From contig CAJYLV010000008.1 of NCBI GenBank assembly GCA_913776255.1, forward strand, positions 62,001-126,000: 64,000 bases of DNA, written 5' to 3'. The position numbers and the translations under genes were made by a program. The DNA is from an uncultured Sphingomonas sp. GTDB taxonomy: Bacteria > Pseudomonadota > Alphaproteobacteria > Sphingomonadales > Sphingomonadaceae. A model generated the notes under the pieces. The model made no database searches. It worked only from the letters and a program-made list of their open reading frames with translations, and had not been told where the DNA came from. How positions within the stretch are numbered: the first letter of the stretch is position 1; the number at the start of each line of letters is the position of its first letter. Of the stretch, positions 16,821 to 26,327 are shown piece by piece.

Positions 16821-18749
16821 TCAGGCGAGCTGCCAATAGGTCGCGTAGCGTTCGTGCGCGATGCGGTGATAGGGGATCAGCCGAACCGGCGTGCCGTCCC
16901 GCGCGGCGATCGTGAATTCGAGCGGCGCGCCGGTCGGACGGATGCTCTTCGCCAGTGCGTCCGGCTCGCCCGCCAGCACCGGTACCGCGACGGGTGCGTC
17001 GTTATACTCGCCGTATTTGCGCTCGTTGACGATGATGTCCGCGCCCGGCGCCAGCCCCTGCCGGCCGAGCGCGCCGGCCAGCACCAGCGGGCCGTAGGTG
17101 AAGGCGACGATCTGCGGCGCGGCGGGCGCCTGTTCGGCGGCTGGCTCCATGACCAGTTGCAGCTCGACGGTGTCGCCGTCGTTCCACGTCCGGTCGATCG
17201 TGACGAAGCTGCCGGGCTCGGCCGAGGTCGCCATTTCGCGGCCGTTGACAAGCACCGCGGCGGTGCGGCTCCAGCGTGGGTGGCGCAGCTTGAGCGCGAG
17301 CGACGCCGGACGCTTCGCCGCGATGCGCAGCCGCGTGCCGGCCTGTGCGGGGAAGGAAGTTTCCTGTGTAAGAACAACGCCTTGTTCGCGCCACTTGAGC
17401 GCGGATGGGATGAACAGGTTGACGTACAGCTGCCGGCCGTCGTGAAAATAGATCGAGTCCCGGTATTTGACGTGGTTCTCCATCCCCGTTCCGGTGCAGC
17501 ACCAGAAGCTGTCCTCCGGGGTGTGGTACAGCTTCATGTAACCGGGGCGCGCGCCCTGGAAATAGGTCGCCATGCCGCTGTCGGGGTCCTGCGAGGCGAG
17601 GATGCCGTTGTAGAGCGTGCGCTCGTAATAATCGGCGTAGTCGGCGCGCGGGTCCTGCAGGAACAATTGCCGCGTCAGCTTGAGCATGTTGTGCTGGCAG
17701 CACGTCTCCGATCCCTTGGCCGAGAAGACGTGCTTGTCGAAATCAGCCATCGCGAAGAAATGCTCGTTGTCGCCGTGCCCGCCGGTCGCGAAGGCGCGGG
17801 TGCGCGCGACGGTCTTCCAGAAGAATTGCGCGGCGGCGTGGTAGCCGGCGTCGCCGCCGGCCTCGTGGACGCGCTGGAAACCGATGATCTTCGGGATCTG
17901 CGTGTTGGCGTGCATGCCGTCGAGCTGGTCCTGCGCCTTCACCAAAGGCGCCAGTACCGCCTTTTGCGAGAAACGTTCGGCAAGTCGTTGATAATCGGCG
18001 TTTCCGGTCATAACGAACAGGTCGGCATAGACCTCGTTCATCCCGCCATATTCGGTCTTGAGCATTTCCTCGAACTGCGCGTCGCTCAAGGGCCGGGTCG
18101 CGACCACGCCCCAGTCGGCGAGCCGCAGCAGCACCGCCTTCGCCGCCGCGCTGTCGGCGAGCAGCGTCGCGTCGCGCAGCCCGGCGTAGACCTTGTGGAG
18201 CGTGTACCACGGCACGCCGGTGATCGGCTCGCCGCGCAGATGCGCCGCGACCAGCGCCGCGCCTTTCGGGAAGGCGCAGACCAGCCCGCTGTTCGCCGCC
18301 TTCTGGCACGCCGCCAGCTCGCCGGCGATATAGTCGATGCGCTTGCGATACTCCGGCTTGCCAGTCGCGCGATAGGCGAGCGCGCAGGCGGAGAGATAAT
18401 GGCCGAGCGTGTGGCCGTGGCAGTTGATGTCCGCCCACATCGGCTCGGATTCCCAGCCGCCATAGACCGGCGCCTTCGGCTTCAACCCGGCATTGACGCG
18501 GAAGTTGTGGAGCATCCGGTCGGGCTGGAGCCGCAGCAGATACGCCTCGGTCTGGTGCTGCGCGTGGAGGAACGGGCTGTCGAGCAGCTCGACGTCGCGC
18601 ATGTCGAACGGCTGGAGCGTGGCCGGGGCGCGTGTGACCGGCGTCACCTGCGCCAATGTCGGCGTGGCGGCCCCGGCGATCAGCGCGCTGCCGGCGACGC
18701 CGGAGAGGAAATGTCGACGCGACAGCGGGGTGCAACAGACGATCGCCAC
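16821..18749 (-). CDS. Tat-exported glycoside hydrolase family 127 protein (beta-L-arabinofuranosidase-like)
   Basis: A 642-residue protein of the DUF1680/GH127 family. The N-terminus has a twin-arginine signal (SRRHFLSGVAGSALIAGAA). The central (alpha/alpha)6 barrel contains GHTLGHYLSACALAY and the zinc/Cys site SFWCCTGTGMENHVKY, where the second Cys is the likely nucleophile. GH127 enzymes release beta-L-arabinofuranose from plant glycans. No other arabinan genes are nearby, so it seems to act alone, in the periplasm. The family also has members of unknown specificity. Confidence 0.9.
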   Translation of the reverse strand: MAIVCCTPLSRRHFLSGVAGSALIAGAATPTLAQVTPVTRAPATLQPFDMRDVELLDSPFLHAQHQTEAYLLRLQPDRMLHNFRVNAGLKPKAPVYGGWESEPMWADINCHGHTLGHYLSACALAYRATGKPEYRKRIDYIAGELAACQKAANSGLVCAFPKGAALVAAHLRGEPITGVPWYTLHKVYAGLRDATLLADSAAAKAVLLRLADWGVVATRPLSDAQFEEMLKTEYGGMNEVYADLFVMTGNADYQRLAERFSQKAVLAPLVKAQDQLDGMHANTQIPKIIGFQRVHEAGGDAGYHAAAQFFWKTVARTRAFATGGHGDNEHFFAMADFDKHVFSAKGSETCCQHNMLKLTRQLFLQDPRADYADYYERTLYNGILASQDPDSGMATYFQGARPGYMKLYHTPEDSFWCCTGTGMENHVKYRDSIYFHDGRQLYVNLFIPSALKWREQGVVLTQETSFPAQAGTRLRIAAKRPASLALKLRHPRWSRTAAVLVNGREMATSAEPGSFVTIDRTWNDGDTVELQLVMEPAAEQAPAAPQIVAFTYGPLVLAGALGRQGLAPGADIIVNERKYGEYNDAPVAVPVLAGEPDALAKSIRPTGAPLEFTIAARDGTPVRLIPYHRIAHERYATYWQLA

Positions 18750-18877
18750 GAAACTCTCCTATCGTGCGCAGCTCGGGGTGCGCCGGGCGAGCATAGCCAT
18801 TACTCCGTCATTTGCCACCCGTTGCCTTCGCGTTGCCGCCTTGCCACTCTTCGCCGAAATCCGGGGGGAGATGATTG

Positions 18878-20917
18878 ATGCGCCGACTGATTCTTACTGC
18901 GCTGCTCGCCAGCGCGACGCCGATCGCCGCGGCCGAGCCGGTCACCAAGCAGCAGTTGCTGACCCCGCCGGCGGGCGCACGGCATTTCGTCATCAGCTCG
19001 GAGGCCGGCAAGCACGGGGACATCTGGTCGTGGAGCCCGAGCGACGGCAAGACCGCCTATCGCATGTCGATGTCGCTGCGCGGCTGGATCACCGAGACCG
19101 ACGAGGTCGTCACCAGCGGTCCCGATCGCCGCCCGACCGCGATCGCGATCCGCGGCTTCACCGATTCGGGTGACGCCACCGAGACGTTCAGCGTCGCGCC
19201 CGACGGCACCGCGACGTGGAAGACCAGCGTCGACAGCGGATCGGCCCCCTATGCCGGGCGGCGCTACAGCACCTATGGCGGGCCGCCGCTGGCGAACGAA
19301 CAGGATGTCGCCGCACTGGTCGCGGCGGGGGCGAAGGGCGTCGACCTGCTGCCCGGCGGGCACGCCACGCTGACGATGGGCGACGTCACCGACATCGACG
19401 GACCGCACGGCAAGACTCCGGTGCGGCTGGCGTTCATCCGCGGCTACGGCTTCTCGCCGTCGCCCCTGTGGCTCGACCGGGACAACCGATTGTTCGGCTA
19501 TGCCGGGGTCATCTCGATGCTCCCCGAGGGCTATGAGGCGGCGGGGCCGAAGCTGAAGGCGGTGCAGGACCAGGCGACGGCCGCGATGGTCCGCGACGTC
19601 GCGCGGACCTTCCTGACCCCCGCCAACCGCACGCCGACACTGGTCGACCATGTGCTGCTGTTCGATTCGGTAAAGGGCACGTATTTGCCCGACCGCGCGG
19701 TGCTGATCGCCGACGGCAAGGTCACCGCGGTCGGCGCGGGCGGGTCGCTGCGCGCACCGCCGGGCGCGACGACGCTCGACGGGCGCGGCAAGACGCTGCT
19801 GCCCGGGCTGTGGGACGCGCACCAGCATGTCGGCGAGGACTGGTCGCTGCTCCAGAATGTCGCGACCGGCATGACCAACTATCGCAGCCCCGGCTCGCTG
19901 ATCGAGGACGCGCAGAGCATCGTGAAGCGCCGGGCGGCGGGCGAATTACTCGCGCCGGACGGCCGCGTGTCGGTGATCGTCGACCGCAAGGACCCGCTCG
20001 CCGCGCAGGGCGCGCTGACCGTCTCGTCGGCGGAGGAGGCGATCGCGGCGATGCGCAAGATCAAGGCGGCGGGGATGTGGGGCGTCAAGTTCTACACTTC
20101 GATGACCCCGGCGTGGATCGCGCCGGCCGCCGCGGAGGCGCACCGGCTGGGGCTGCACGTCCACGGCCATGTTCCGGCCGGGATGCGGCCGCTCGATGCG
20201 GTGCGCGCCGGTTACGACGAGGTCACGCACATCAACTTCATCATGATGCAGGCGATGCCGCAGGAGGTGGTCGACAAGGCGAACACCGCCGCGCGGCTGG
20301 AAGGCCCGGCGCGCTACGGCAAGGATGTCGATCTCGACAGCGCGGCGATGCGGGCCTTCTATGCCGAGCTGGCGAAGCGCAAGACGGTGATCGACCCGAC
20401 GCTGACGGTGTGGGAGCCGCTGATGACCAGCGACGGCACCGCGATCCCGCCCGAATATGGCGCCTTTGCGAAGGTCGCGCCGCCCGCGGTCGCGCGTGGC
20501 TGGCGGATCGCGGGCTATCCGCTCAAGGACGGGCTGACGCGTGAGGACTATCGCAAGAGCTTCGGCAAGATGGTCGAACTGGTCGGGCGGCTGCACAAGG
20601 CGGGGGTGCCGATCGTCGCGGGGACCGACGGCTGGGGCGTCGAGCTGGTCCGCGAGCTGGAATTGTACCAGCAGGCCGGGCTGAGCAACGCACAGGCCTT
20701 GCAGACCGCGACGATCGTGCCGGCGAAACTGGTCGGGATGGGCGACCGGCTCGGCTCGGTCGCACCGGGGAAGACCGCGGACGTCATCCTGGTCGATGGC
20801 GACGTGTCGCAGGATTTGCGCAACCTGCGGCATGTGCGGACGGTGTTTCTGGATGGCTACCGGCTGGACGGCGACGCGCTGCGGAGCGCGAGCGGGATGA
20901 GTGGGATGCCGGAATAG
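18878..20917 (+). CDS. Secreted amidohydrolase family protein
   Basis: A 679-residue exported metal-dependent hydrolase. Signal peptide: MRRLILTALLASATPIAAA. The N-terminal 230 residues form a separate beta-rich domain; the amidohydrolase part starts at about 240. Metal ligands appear in LLPGLWDAHQHVGEDW, HVHGHVPAG, DEVTHINF and the late Asp in VAGTDGWGVE. The end NLRHVRTVFLDG is the usual imidazolonepropionase-like C-terminus. I chose the ATG at 18878, seven bases after GGGGGGAG, over a TTG one codon upstream. The substrate is unknown; peptidase-like members exist. Confidence 0.88.
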   Translation: MRRLILTALLASATPIAAAEPVTKQQLLTPPAGARHFVISSEAGKHGDIWSWSPSDGKTAYRMSMSLRGWITETDEVVTSGPDRRPTAIAIRGFTDSGDATETFSVAPDGTATWKTSVDSGSAPYAGRRYSTYGGPPLANEQDVAALVAAGAKGVDLLPGGHATLTMGDVTDIDGPHGKTPVRLAFIRGYGFSPSPLWLDRDNRLFGYAGVISMLPEGYEAAGPKLKAVQDQATAAMVRDVARTFLTPANRTPTLVDHVLLFDSVKGTYLPDRAVLIADGKVTAVGAGGSLRAPPGATTLDGRGKTLLPGLWDAHQHVGEDWSLLQNVATGMTNYRSPGSLIEDAQSIVKRRAAGELLAPDGRVSVIVDRKDPLAAQGALTVSSAEEAIAAMRKIKAAGMWGVKFYTSMTPAWIAPAAAEAHRLGLHVHGHVPAGMRPLDAVRAGYDEVTHINFIMMQAMPQEVVDKANTAARLEGPARYGKDVDLDSAAMRAFYAELAKRKTVIDPTLTVWEPLMTSDGTAIPPEYGAFAKVAPPAVARGWRIAGYPLKDGLTREDYRKSFGKMVELVGRLHKAGVPIVAGTDGWGVELVRELELYQQAGLSNAQALQTATIVPAKLVGMGDRLGSVAPGKTADVILVDGDVSQDLRNLRHVRTVFLDGYRLDGDALRSASGMSGMPE

Positions 20918-20922
20918 TCGCT

Positions 20923-20999
20923 CGTCATTGCGAGCGTAGCGAAGCAAGCCAGGGTTGGACCAGGACGCACTGGATTGCTTCGCTCCGCTCGCAATGACG
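20923..20999. repeat. REPIN-like palindromic repeat, family B, copy 1
   Basis: A 77-base inverted pair with ends CGTCATTGCGAGCGTAGCG and CGCTCCGCTCGCAATGACG. Copies 2-4 at 23086, 40254 and 42866 have the same length and ends. All four lie between convergently transcribed genes. Confidence 0.85.
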
Positions 21000-21024
21000 G
21001 TGAGGGGGGCCAGGTGCCCTCCCC

Positions 21025-21858
21025 TCAGCCGAACAATCCCAGCTCCGCCACCTCGTCCGCGCTCAGATCGATGCCGAACATCATGCTCAGCCGCATCCGG
21101 TAGACGCGCGGATCGGTGATCTCGGCCTCGGCGGTCGTCTCCGAGGCGCGGCGGCGATACTGGCGGTCGGTGAGCGACGCGAAGCCGCGCGGGAGGATGA
21201 TGCTCGTCACCGTCACGTTGGTGAAGCGGCTGGCGGGCGCGCTCATCGACCAGTGATTGCCCATCGCCAGATCGCTGTCGTGCACCGCGGCGGTGGTGAA
21301 GCTGTACTGCGGCTGCCACCCCGGCCCGGCCCCGCGGCCATCGGTGGTGGTCGGGTCACCGTCGCGCAGCAGCAGCCACCCGCCCTCCCCGGCGCGTTCG
21401 TCGTCGCGGACCAGCAGGAAGCGCGCGCCATCGGGCGCCTCGCCCTGCGCGCCATCGGCGAGCGGCAGGACCGGCGCATAGCTGCCGCCGAAGCCGGCGT
21501 CGGCGATCCACTGCTGGCCGTCGATCGTCACCAGCGACAAGGTGTGCGTCAGCGGCGGCGTCGCGGTCGCGCCGAGCCAGACGCGCGCGAGCAACGGCCG
21601 CGCCGTGAAGTCGAGCGCGGCGAGCGCATCGAGCAACAGCCGGTTCTGCTCGAAACAATAGCCGCCGCGCCGCGCGGTGACCAGTTTGGCGGCGACGCTG
21701 GCGCCGTCGATCGCGATCGCCCGGCCGAGCCGCACGTCGAGATTCTCGAACGGGATCGCGAGCCGGTGCGCGTGCTGGATGCGCGACAGGCCGGCGGCAT
21801 CGCGGGTCGGACGCGCGGGAAGGTCGATGCGGGCGAGATAGGCGTCGAGGTCGAACAT
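21025..21858 (-). CDS. Arylamine N-acetyltransferase
   Basis: A 277-residue acetyl-CoA-dependent N-acetyltransferase. The Cys-His-Asp triad is visible: Cys in RRGGYCFEQNRLL, His in THTLSLVTI and Asp in WIADAGFGGSY. The N-terminus MFDLDAYLARIDLPARPTRD is typical. NAT acetylates aromatic amines and hydrazines; natural substrates in sphingomonads are unknown. A longer reading frame adds 27 residues lacking family similarity, so I use the ATG at 21858. It is convergent with the amidohydrolase. Confidence 0.93.
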   Translation of the reverse strand: MFDLDAYLARIDLPARPTRDAAGLSRIQHAHRLAIPFENLDVRLGRAIAIDGASVAAKLVTARRGGYCFEQNRLLLDALAALDFTARPLLARVWLGATATPPLTHTLSLVTIDGQQWIADAGFGGSYAPVLPLADGAQGEAPDGARFLLVRDDERAGEGGWLLLRDGDPTTTDGRGAGPGWQPQYSFTTAAVHDSDLAMGNHWSMSAPASRFTNVTVTSIILPRGFASLTDRQYRRRASETTAEAEITDPRVYRMRLSMMFGIDLSADEVAELGLFG

Positions 21859-21953
21859 CCCGCCAGCGGTAGCGCGGTTGCGCCGCGATGAGAACGGGTT
21901 TGACCGTCCCGGCGCGCAGGCCCATGCCGGATCCCCCAATTGAGGAGGCCAAG

Positions 21954-23081
21954 TTGAGCGACATCAAGGGTTTGGAGCTGCGATCGATCGTCGACGCCGA
22001 GGGTTCGCTGACGCTGCGGCTGGAAGAGGTCACCTATCCGACGCCCGGCGACGACGAGGTGCTGGTGCGGATCGAGGCGGCGCCGATCAATCCTTCCGAC
22101 CTCGGGCTGCTGCTGGGACCAGCCGATATCGCGACGCTGGAAGAGGTCGGCACGCCCGACGCGCCGGCGCTGCGCTTCCAGGTGCCGCGCGGGCGGATGG
22201 GCGGGCTGCGCGCGCGGATCGGACAGTCGCTGCCGGTCGGGAACGAGGGCGCGGGCACCGTCGTGGCGGCGGGAGCGCAGGGACAGGAACTGGTCGGGCG
22301 CAAGGTCGGGATGATCGGCGGCGCGATGTTCGCGCAATACCGCCTCGCCAAGCTGCGCGAGCTGGTGCCGCTGCCCGAGGGCGCGAGCGCGGCGGACGGC
22401 GCGGCGATGTTCGTCAACCCGCTGACCTCGCTGGCGTTCGTCGAGACGATGCGCGCCGAGGGGCACAAGGCGATCGTCCATACCGCCGCAGCCTCGAACC
22501 TCGGGCAGATGCTCCAGAAGATCTGCCTCGCCGATGGCGTGCCGCTGGTGAACATCGTCCGCAAGCCCGAGCAGGCCGCGATTCTGCGGGAGATCGGCGC
22601 GACTTATGTGCTCAACAGTCAGGATGACGATTTCCGCGCACAACTGGCGGATGCCTGCGCCGAAACGGGGGCGACGATCGCCTTCGACGCGATCGGCGGC
22701 GGGACGCTGGGCAGCGACATCGTGCAGGCGATGGAACAGGCCGCCAACCGCAATGCGGGTGAATATAGCCGCTATGGTTCGGACACGTTCAAGCAACTGT
22801 ATATCTACGGTGCGCTCGACACCGGCGCGACGACGCTCAACCGGCTGGCGTTCGGCTTCCAGTGGAGCGTGTCGGGCTTCCTGCTGACGCCGTGGCTGAA
22901 GAAGGCGGGTGCGGAGACGGCGGGACGGATGCGGCAGCGGATCGCCGACGAGCTGACCACGACCTTCGCGAGCAACTATACCGCGACGATCGGGCTCAAG
23001 GAGGCGCTGCACGCCGACGTGCTGCGCGCCTATGAGCGCAAGGCGACCGGCGAGAAGTATCTGATCGACCCGACGCGCTGA
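21954..23081 (+). CDS. Zinc-binding-dehydrogenase-like MDR oxidoreductase
   Basis: A 375-residue medium-chain dehydrogenase/reductase. The GroES-like part has APINPSDLGLLLGP, and the nucleotide fold follows TAAASNLGQMLQKICL. Cys/His ligands for a catalytic zinc are not evident, so it is closer to quinone-oxidoreductase-type members. I chose the TTG at 21954 because GAGGAGG lies five bases upstream and the product begins (M)SDIKGLELRSI; the longer frame from 21888 overlaps the divergent promoter region. The substrate is unknown. Confidence 0.82.
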   Translation: MSDIKGLELRSIVDAEGSLTLRLEEVTYPTPGDDEVLVRIEAAPINPSDLGLLLGPADIATLEEVGTPDAPALRFQVPRGRMGGLRARIGQSLPVGNEGAGTVVAAGAQGQELVGRKVGMIGGAMFAQYRLAKLRELVPLPEGASAADGAAMFVNPLTSLAFVETMRAEGHKAIVHTAAASNLGQMLQKICLADGVPLVNIVRKPEQAAILREIGATYVLNSQDDDFRAQLADACAETGATIAFDAIGGGTLGSDIVQAMEQAANRNAGEYSRYGSDTFKQLYIYGALDTGATTLNRLAFGFQWSVSGFLLTPWLKKAGAETAGRMRQRIADELTTTFASNYTATIGLKEALHADVLRAYERKATGEKYLIDPTR

Positions 23082-23085
23082 AGAA

Positions 23086-23162
23086 CGTCATTGCGAGCGG
23101 AGCGAAGCGATCCAGTGCCGGACAAGGACGCGCTGGAGTGCCGCGCTACGCTCGCAGTGACG
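23086..23162. repeat. REPIN-like palindromic repeat, family B, copy 2
   Basis: A 77-base copy between the ends of the convergent MDR oxidoreductase and FAD protein genes. Ends: CGTCATTGCGAGCGGAGCG and CGCTACGCTCGCAGTGACG. Its right arm is more diverged than in the other copies. Confidence 0.8.
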
Positions 23163-23193
23163 ATGGTGGCTGACGTTATCACGCGCCGAGACG

Positions 23194-24357
23194 TCAGACC
23201 GCCTGCCCGGCCGCCCAGCCGCTCGCCCATGCCCATTGGAAATTGTAGCCGCCCAGCCAGCCGGTGACGTCGACCGCCTCGCCGATCGCGTAGAGGCCGG
23301 GCACCTTGCGCGCCTCCATCGTCTTCGACGACAGCGCGTCGGTGGCGATGCCGCCGACCGTCACCTCGGCCTTGGCGAAGCCCTCGGTGCCATCGGGATG
23401 GAAGCGCCAGTCGGACAGGCGGCGTTCGGCCTCCGCCAGCGCGCGATCGGTGGCCGCGCCGAGTTCGCCGACCCCCAGCCGCTCGGCCAGCGCCTCGGCG
23501 AGCCGTGACGGCAAATCGAGCGCCTGCGCCAGCGTCGCGCGCGGACGGGCGCGTTTGGCGGCGGTGAGCCAGCCGGGTCCGGCGTCGGGGCGAAAATCGA
23601 TCGCGACCGGCTCGCCGTGCCGCCAGTAGCTCGACGCCTGCAGGATCGCCGGGCCGGACAGCCCGCGGTGGGTGAACAGCGCCGCTTCGGCGAAGGCGGC
23701 CTTGCCCGCGCGCGCGACGACCGGCGTGGCGACCCCCGAGAGGGCGCGGAACAGCGCTTCGTCGCCGGGCAGCGTCAGCGGGACGAGCGCCGGGCGCGGC
23801 TCGACCACCTTCAGCCCGAAGCGGCGCGCGATGTCATAGGCGACGCCGGTCGCGCCCATCTTGGGGATCGACGGCCCGCCGGTCGCGATCACCAACGCCC
23901 GGGCGACATAGCTGCGGTCGCCGTGGCGCAAGGTGAAGCGGCCATCGACGTGGCCGATCTCGCCGAGCGGCTGGCCGAGCCGGATCGTCACGCCGCCCAG
24001 TTCGCACTCGCCGAGCAGCATGTCGACGATCGCGCGCGCCGAGCCGTCGCAGAACAATTGCCCGAGCGTCTTTTCGTGCCACGCGATGCCGTGGCGCTCG
24101 ACCATGTCGAGGAAATCGCGCGCGGTGTAGCGGCCGAGCGCCGACTTGGCGAAATGCGGATTGGCGGACAGATAGCGGTCGGGCGCGGTGTGCAGGTTGG
24201 TGAAGTTGCAGCGGCCGCCGCCGGAGATCAGGATCTTCTTGCCCGGTGCCTCGGCATGGTCGAGCACGACGACACGCCGGCCGCGCTGCCCGGCGACCGC
24301 CGCCGCCATCAACCCTGCCCCGCCCGCGCCCAGCACGATCGCGTCGAATGTTTCCAT
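23194..24357 (-). CDS. HI0933/BaiN-like NAD(P)/FAD-dependent oxidoreductase
   Basis: A 387-residue flavoprotein. The N-terminus ETFDAIVLGAGGAGLMAA is the FAD GxGxxG loop, and VLDHAEAPGKKILISGGGR with RCNFTN is the family signature. The C-terminus LYAIGEAVDVTGWLGGYNFQ closes the FAD site. The family (aminoacetone oxidase/HI0933, RdsA, BaiN) is present in most proteobacteria, with poorly defined function; some members reduce double bonds. It stands alone on the minus strand. Confidence 0.9.
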   Translation of the reverse strand: METFDAIVLGAGGAGLMAAAVAGQRGRRVVVLDHAEAPGKKILISGGGRCNFTNLHTAPDRYLSANPHFAKSALGRYTARDFLDMVERHGIAWHEKTLGQLFCDGSARAIVDMLLGECELGGVTIRLGQPLGEIGHVDGRFTLRHGDRSYVARALVIATGGPSIPKMGATGVAYDIARRFGLKVVEPRPALVPLTLPGDEALFRALSGVATPVVARAGKAAFAEAALFTHRGLSGPAILQASSYWRHGEPVAIDFRPDAGPGWLTAAKRARPRATLAQALDLPSRLAEALAERLGVGELGAATDRALAEAERRLSDWRFHPDGTEGFAKAEVTVGGIATDALSSKTMEARKVPGLYAIGEAVDVTGWLGGYNFQWAWASGWAAGQAV

Positions 24358-24420
24358 GGCGCGGCCGTGTCATAGATCAGGCGCAAAGGCCACGCGTTTG
24401 CCGCCCTATACCCCGCGTCG

Positions 24421-24500
24421 TCGCCCCGGACCTGATCCGGGGCCCCGCTTCCCGCCAACCTTGGTAAGAGCGGGATCCCGGATCAAGTTCGGGATTACGA
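24421..24500. repeat. REPIN-like palindromic pair, family C, copy 2
   Basis: Arms GCCCCGGACCTGATCCGGGG and CCCGGATCAAGTTCGGGAT enclose a 35-base spacer. It lies between the start of the FAD protein gene and the end of the PLP enzyme gene, in a gap of about 175 bases. Confidence 0.75.
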
Positions 24501-24531
24501 CGAGGGGAAGCTCGGTGAACGTTGCTCGGCT

Positions 24532-25851
24532 CTAGATCGCCGCCAACGCCTGTTCCATGTCGGCGACCAGATCGTCGGCATCCTCGACCCCGATCGAGAT
24601 GCGGACGAGATTGTCGGTGATGCCGAGCGCCTGCTTGCGTTCGTCGGCGACCGACAGATGCGTCATGCCCGCCGGATGGCTGGCGAGCGTCTCGGTGCCG
24701 CCGAGGCTGACCGCGAGCTTGGCGATCTTCATCGCGTCGAGGAAGCGGAACGCCTCCGCCTCGCCGCCTTTGAGGTACAGCGAGAAGGTCGAACCGCCGC
24801 CGGTGCAATGGCGGCGATAGATGTCGGCCTGCCGCCCCTCGGCCTCGGCGAGGAAGCCGAGATAGCCGACGCGTTCGACCTTCGCGTGATCGCGCAGGAA
24901 GGCGCAGACCTTGGCGGCATTCTCGCCCGCACGACTCATCCGCAGCTCCAGCGTCTCGAGGCTGCGCATCAGCATCCATGCGGTGTTGGGGTCGCAGATC
25001 GTCCCGATCGTGTTGCGCATCGCGCGGATCGTGTTGATGAGCGGCTTGGCGCCCAGCACCGCGCCCGCGACCAGATCGGAATGGCCGCCGGCATATTTGG
25101 TCAGGCTGTAGACCACCGCATCCGCGCCGTGCTGGAGCGGCTGCGACCAGAGCGGACCGAGGAAGGTGTTATCGATCGCGATCGGCGGCAGTTCCTCCGC
25201 GCCGGCGAAGATCGCGTCGCGGCTGGCGCGCACCGCCTCGACATCGACCAGCGCGTTGGTCGGGTTGGCGGGGCTTTCGAGATAGATCAGCGCGACGCGA
25301 CCGGCATCGTTGGCCTGCTTCATGACCGCGTCGATCTCCTCGCGGGTCGCGCCCGCCGGGAAGTCGAGCCAGTTGACCCCGAAGCGGCCGAGCACGCGCG
25401 CGATCAGCGTCTCGGTCGCGGCATAGAGCGGGCCGGAATGGACGATCGTGTCACCGGGACGCACCAGCGACAGGAAAAGCGTCGCGATCGCCGACATGCC
25501 GCTGGAGAAGGTCAGCGCATCCTCCGCGCCTTCCCAGATGCCGAGCCGATCCTCGAGGATTTCCTGATTCGGGCCGTTGAAACGCGAATAGACCAGCCCT
25601 TCCGCGCCGCCGGGGCGCTTGCCGGTGACGCCCTCGAAATGGCGCTTGCCCGCCGCCGCATTGGGGAAGACGAAGGTCGAGGTGAGGAAGACCGGCGGCT
25701 TGAGCGCGCCTTCGGACAGCGCGGGATCGTAGCCGTGCCCCATCATCAGCGTCGCCGGCTTGAGCTTGCGCCCGCCGATCGAATCAATCTCGGCCTTGGG
25801 CGAGCGGCGCGTCTCGACGCCGGTCAGATCGTCTTCGGTCGGCTTGGTCAT
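24532..25851 (-). CDS. Cystathionine gamma-synthase family PLP enzyme
   Basis: A 439-residue Cys/Met-metabolism PLP enzyme. The PLP-phosphate loop FSSGMSAIATLFLSLVRPGD is present, and the Schiff-base lysine is in VYSLTKYAGGHSDLVAGA. It may be a cystathionine gamma-synthase, O-succinylhomoserine sulfhydrylase or methionine gamma-lyase; sequence alone does not decide. It carries an N-terminal extension of about 40 residues compared with E. coli MetB. The start is the ATG at 25851; an ORF extending upstream runs through the next gene in another frame. Confidence 0.88.
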   Translation of the reverse strand: MTKPTEDDLTGVETRRSPKAEIDSIGGRKLKPATLMMGHGYDPALSEGALKPPVFLTSTFVFPNAAAGKRHFEGVTGKRPGGAEGLVYSRFNGPNQEILEDRLGIWEGAEDALTFSSGMSAIATLFLSLVRPGDTIVHSGPLYAATETLIARVLGRFGVNWLDFPAGATREEIDAVMKQANDAGRVALIYLESPANPTNALVDVEAVRASRDAIFAGAEELPPIAIDNTFLGPLWSQPLQHGADAVVYSLTKYAGGHSDLVAGAVLGAKPLINTIRAMRNTIGTICDPNTAWMLMRSLETLELRMSRAGENAAKVCAFLRDHAKVERVGYLGFLAEAEGRQADIYRRHCTGGGSTFSLYLKGGEAEAFRFLDAMKIAKLAVSLGGTETLASHPAGMTHLSVADERKQALGITDNLVRISIGVEDADDLVADMEQALAAI

Positions 25852-25862
25852 GGCTGTCTCAC

Positions 25863-26270
25863 CTATTGAGAACGATAGGGAACGAACTGGCCCATCGCGC
25901 AGCTGCCGCTGGGAATGTTGGCCTGCAGGTTCATGGTTTGCGCGATGTCGCCGCGACACAGCCGCGTCTGGTACTGACGGGTGATGATCGCGTCGCCGCG
26001 CGACACCGCCTCGCAGCCGCCGCCGGTTTCGGTGACATAGACCAGCTTGCCGCTGACTCGGTAGAGCAGCTTGCCATCGTAGGCGGTCAGCTGCGGGCGG
26101 GTCCAGCGCGTGTCGATGCAATCCTGCGGCTTGCCGGGAGTCTTGCCCGCGAGCAGCTTTTCGTAGGCGATCCGGTCCTTGTCGGGCTTGTCGGCTTTCT
26201 GGACCGGGGCAGCGACCACCGCGGCCGCGCCGAGCGCCGCCGCAGCGGCGAAGGTGATGAGGAAACGCAT
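25863..26270 (-). CDS. Small secreted protein, possibly DUF6491-like
   Basis: A 135-residue protein with signal peptide MRFLITFAAAAALGAAAVVAA and four Cys in the mature part (CIDTRW, GGGCEAV, RLCRGDI, SGSCAMG), probably forming disulfides. The pattern of a Cys-Ile near the start and LCRGD...C..GQFVPY near the end resembles DUF6491 periplasmic proteins; that is a tentative match. No function is known. The ATG at 26270 follows GGAGAG by about 6 bases. It ends 12 bases before the PLP enzyme gene and may be in its operon. Confidence 0.75.
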   Translation of the reverse strand: MRFLITFAAAAALGAAAVVAAPVQKADKPDKDRIAYEKLLAGKTPGKPQDCIDTRWTRPQLTAYDGKLLYRVSGKLVYVTETGGGCEAVSRGDAIITRQYQTRLCRGDIAQTMNLQANIPSGSCAMGQFVPYRSQ

Positions 26271-26327
26271 CGCTTTCTCTCCTTCCATCCGCACGTTACC
26301 GATCTGGTTACGTGCGATACCTTATCG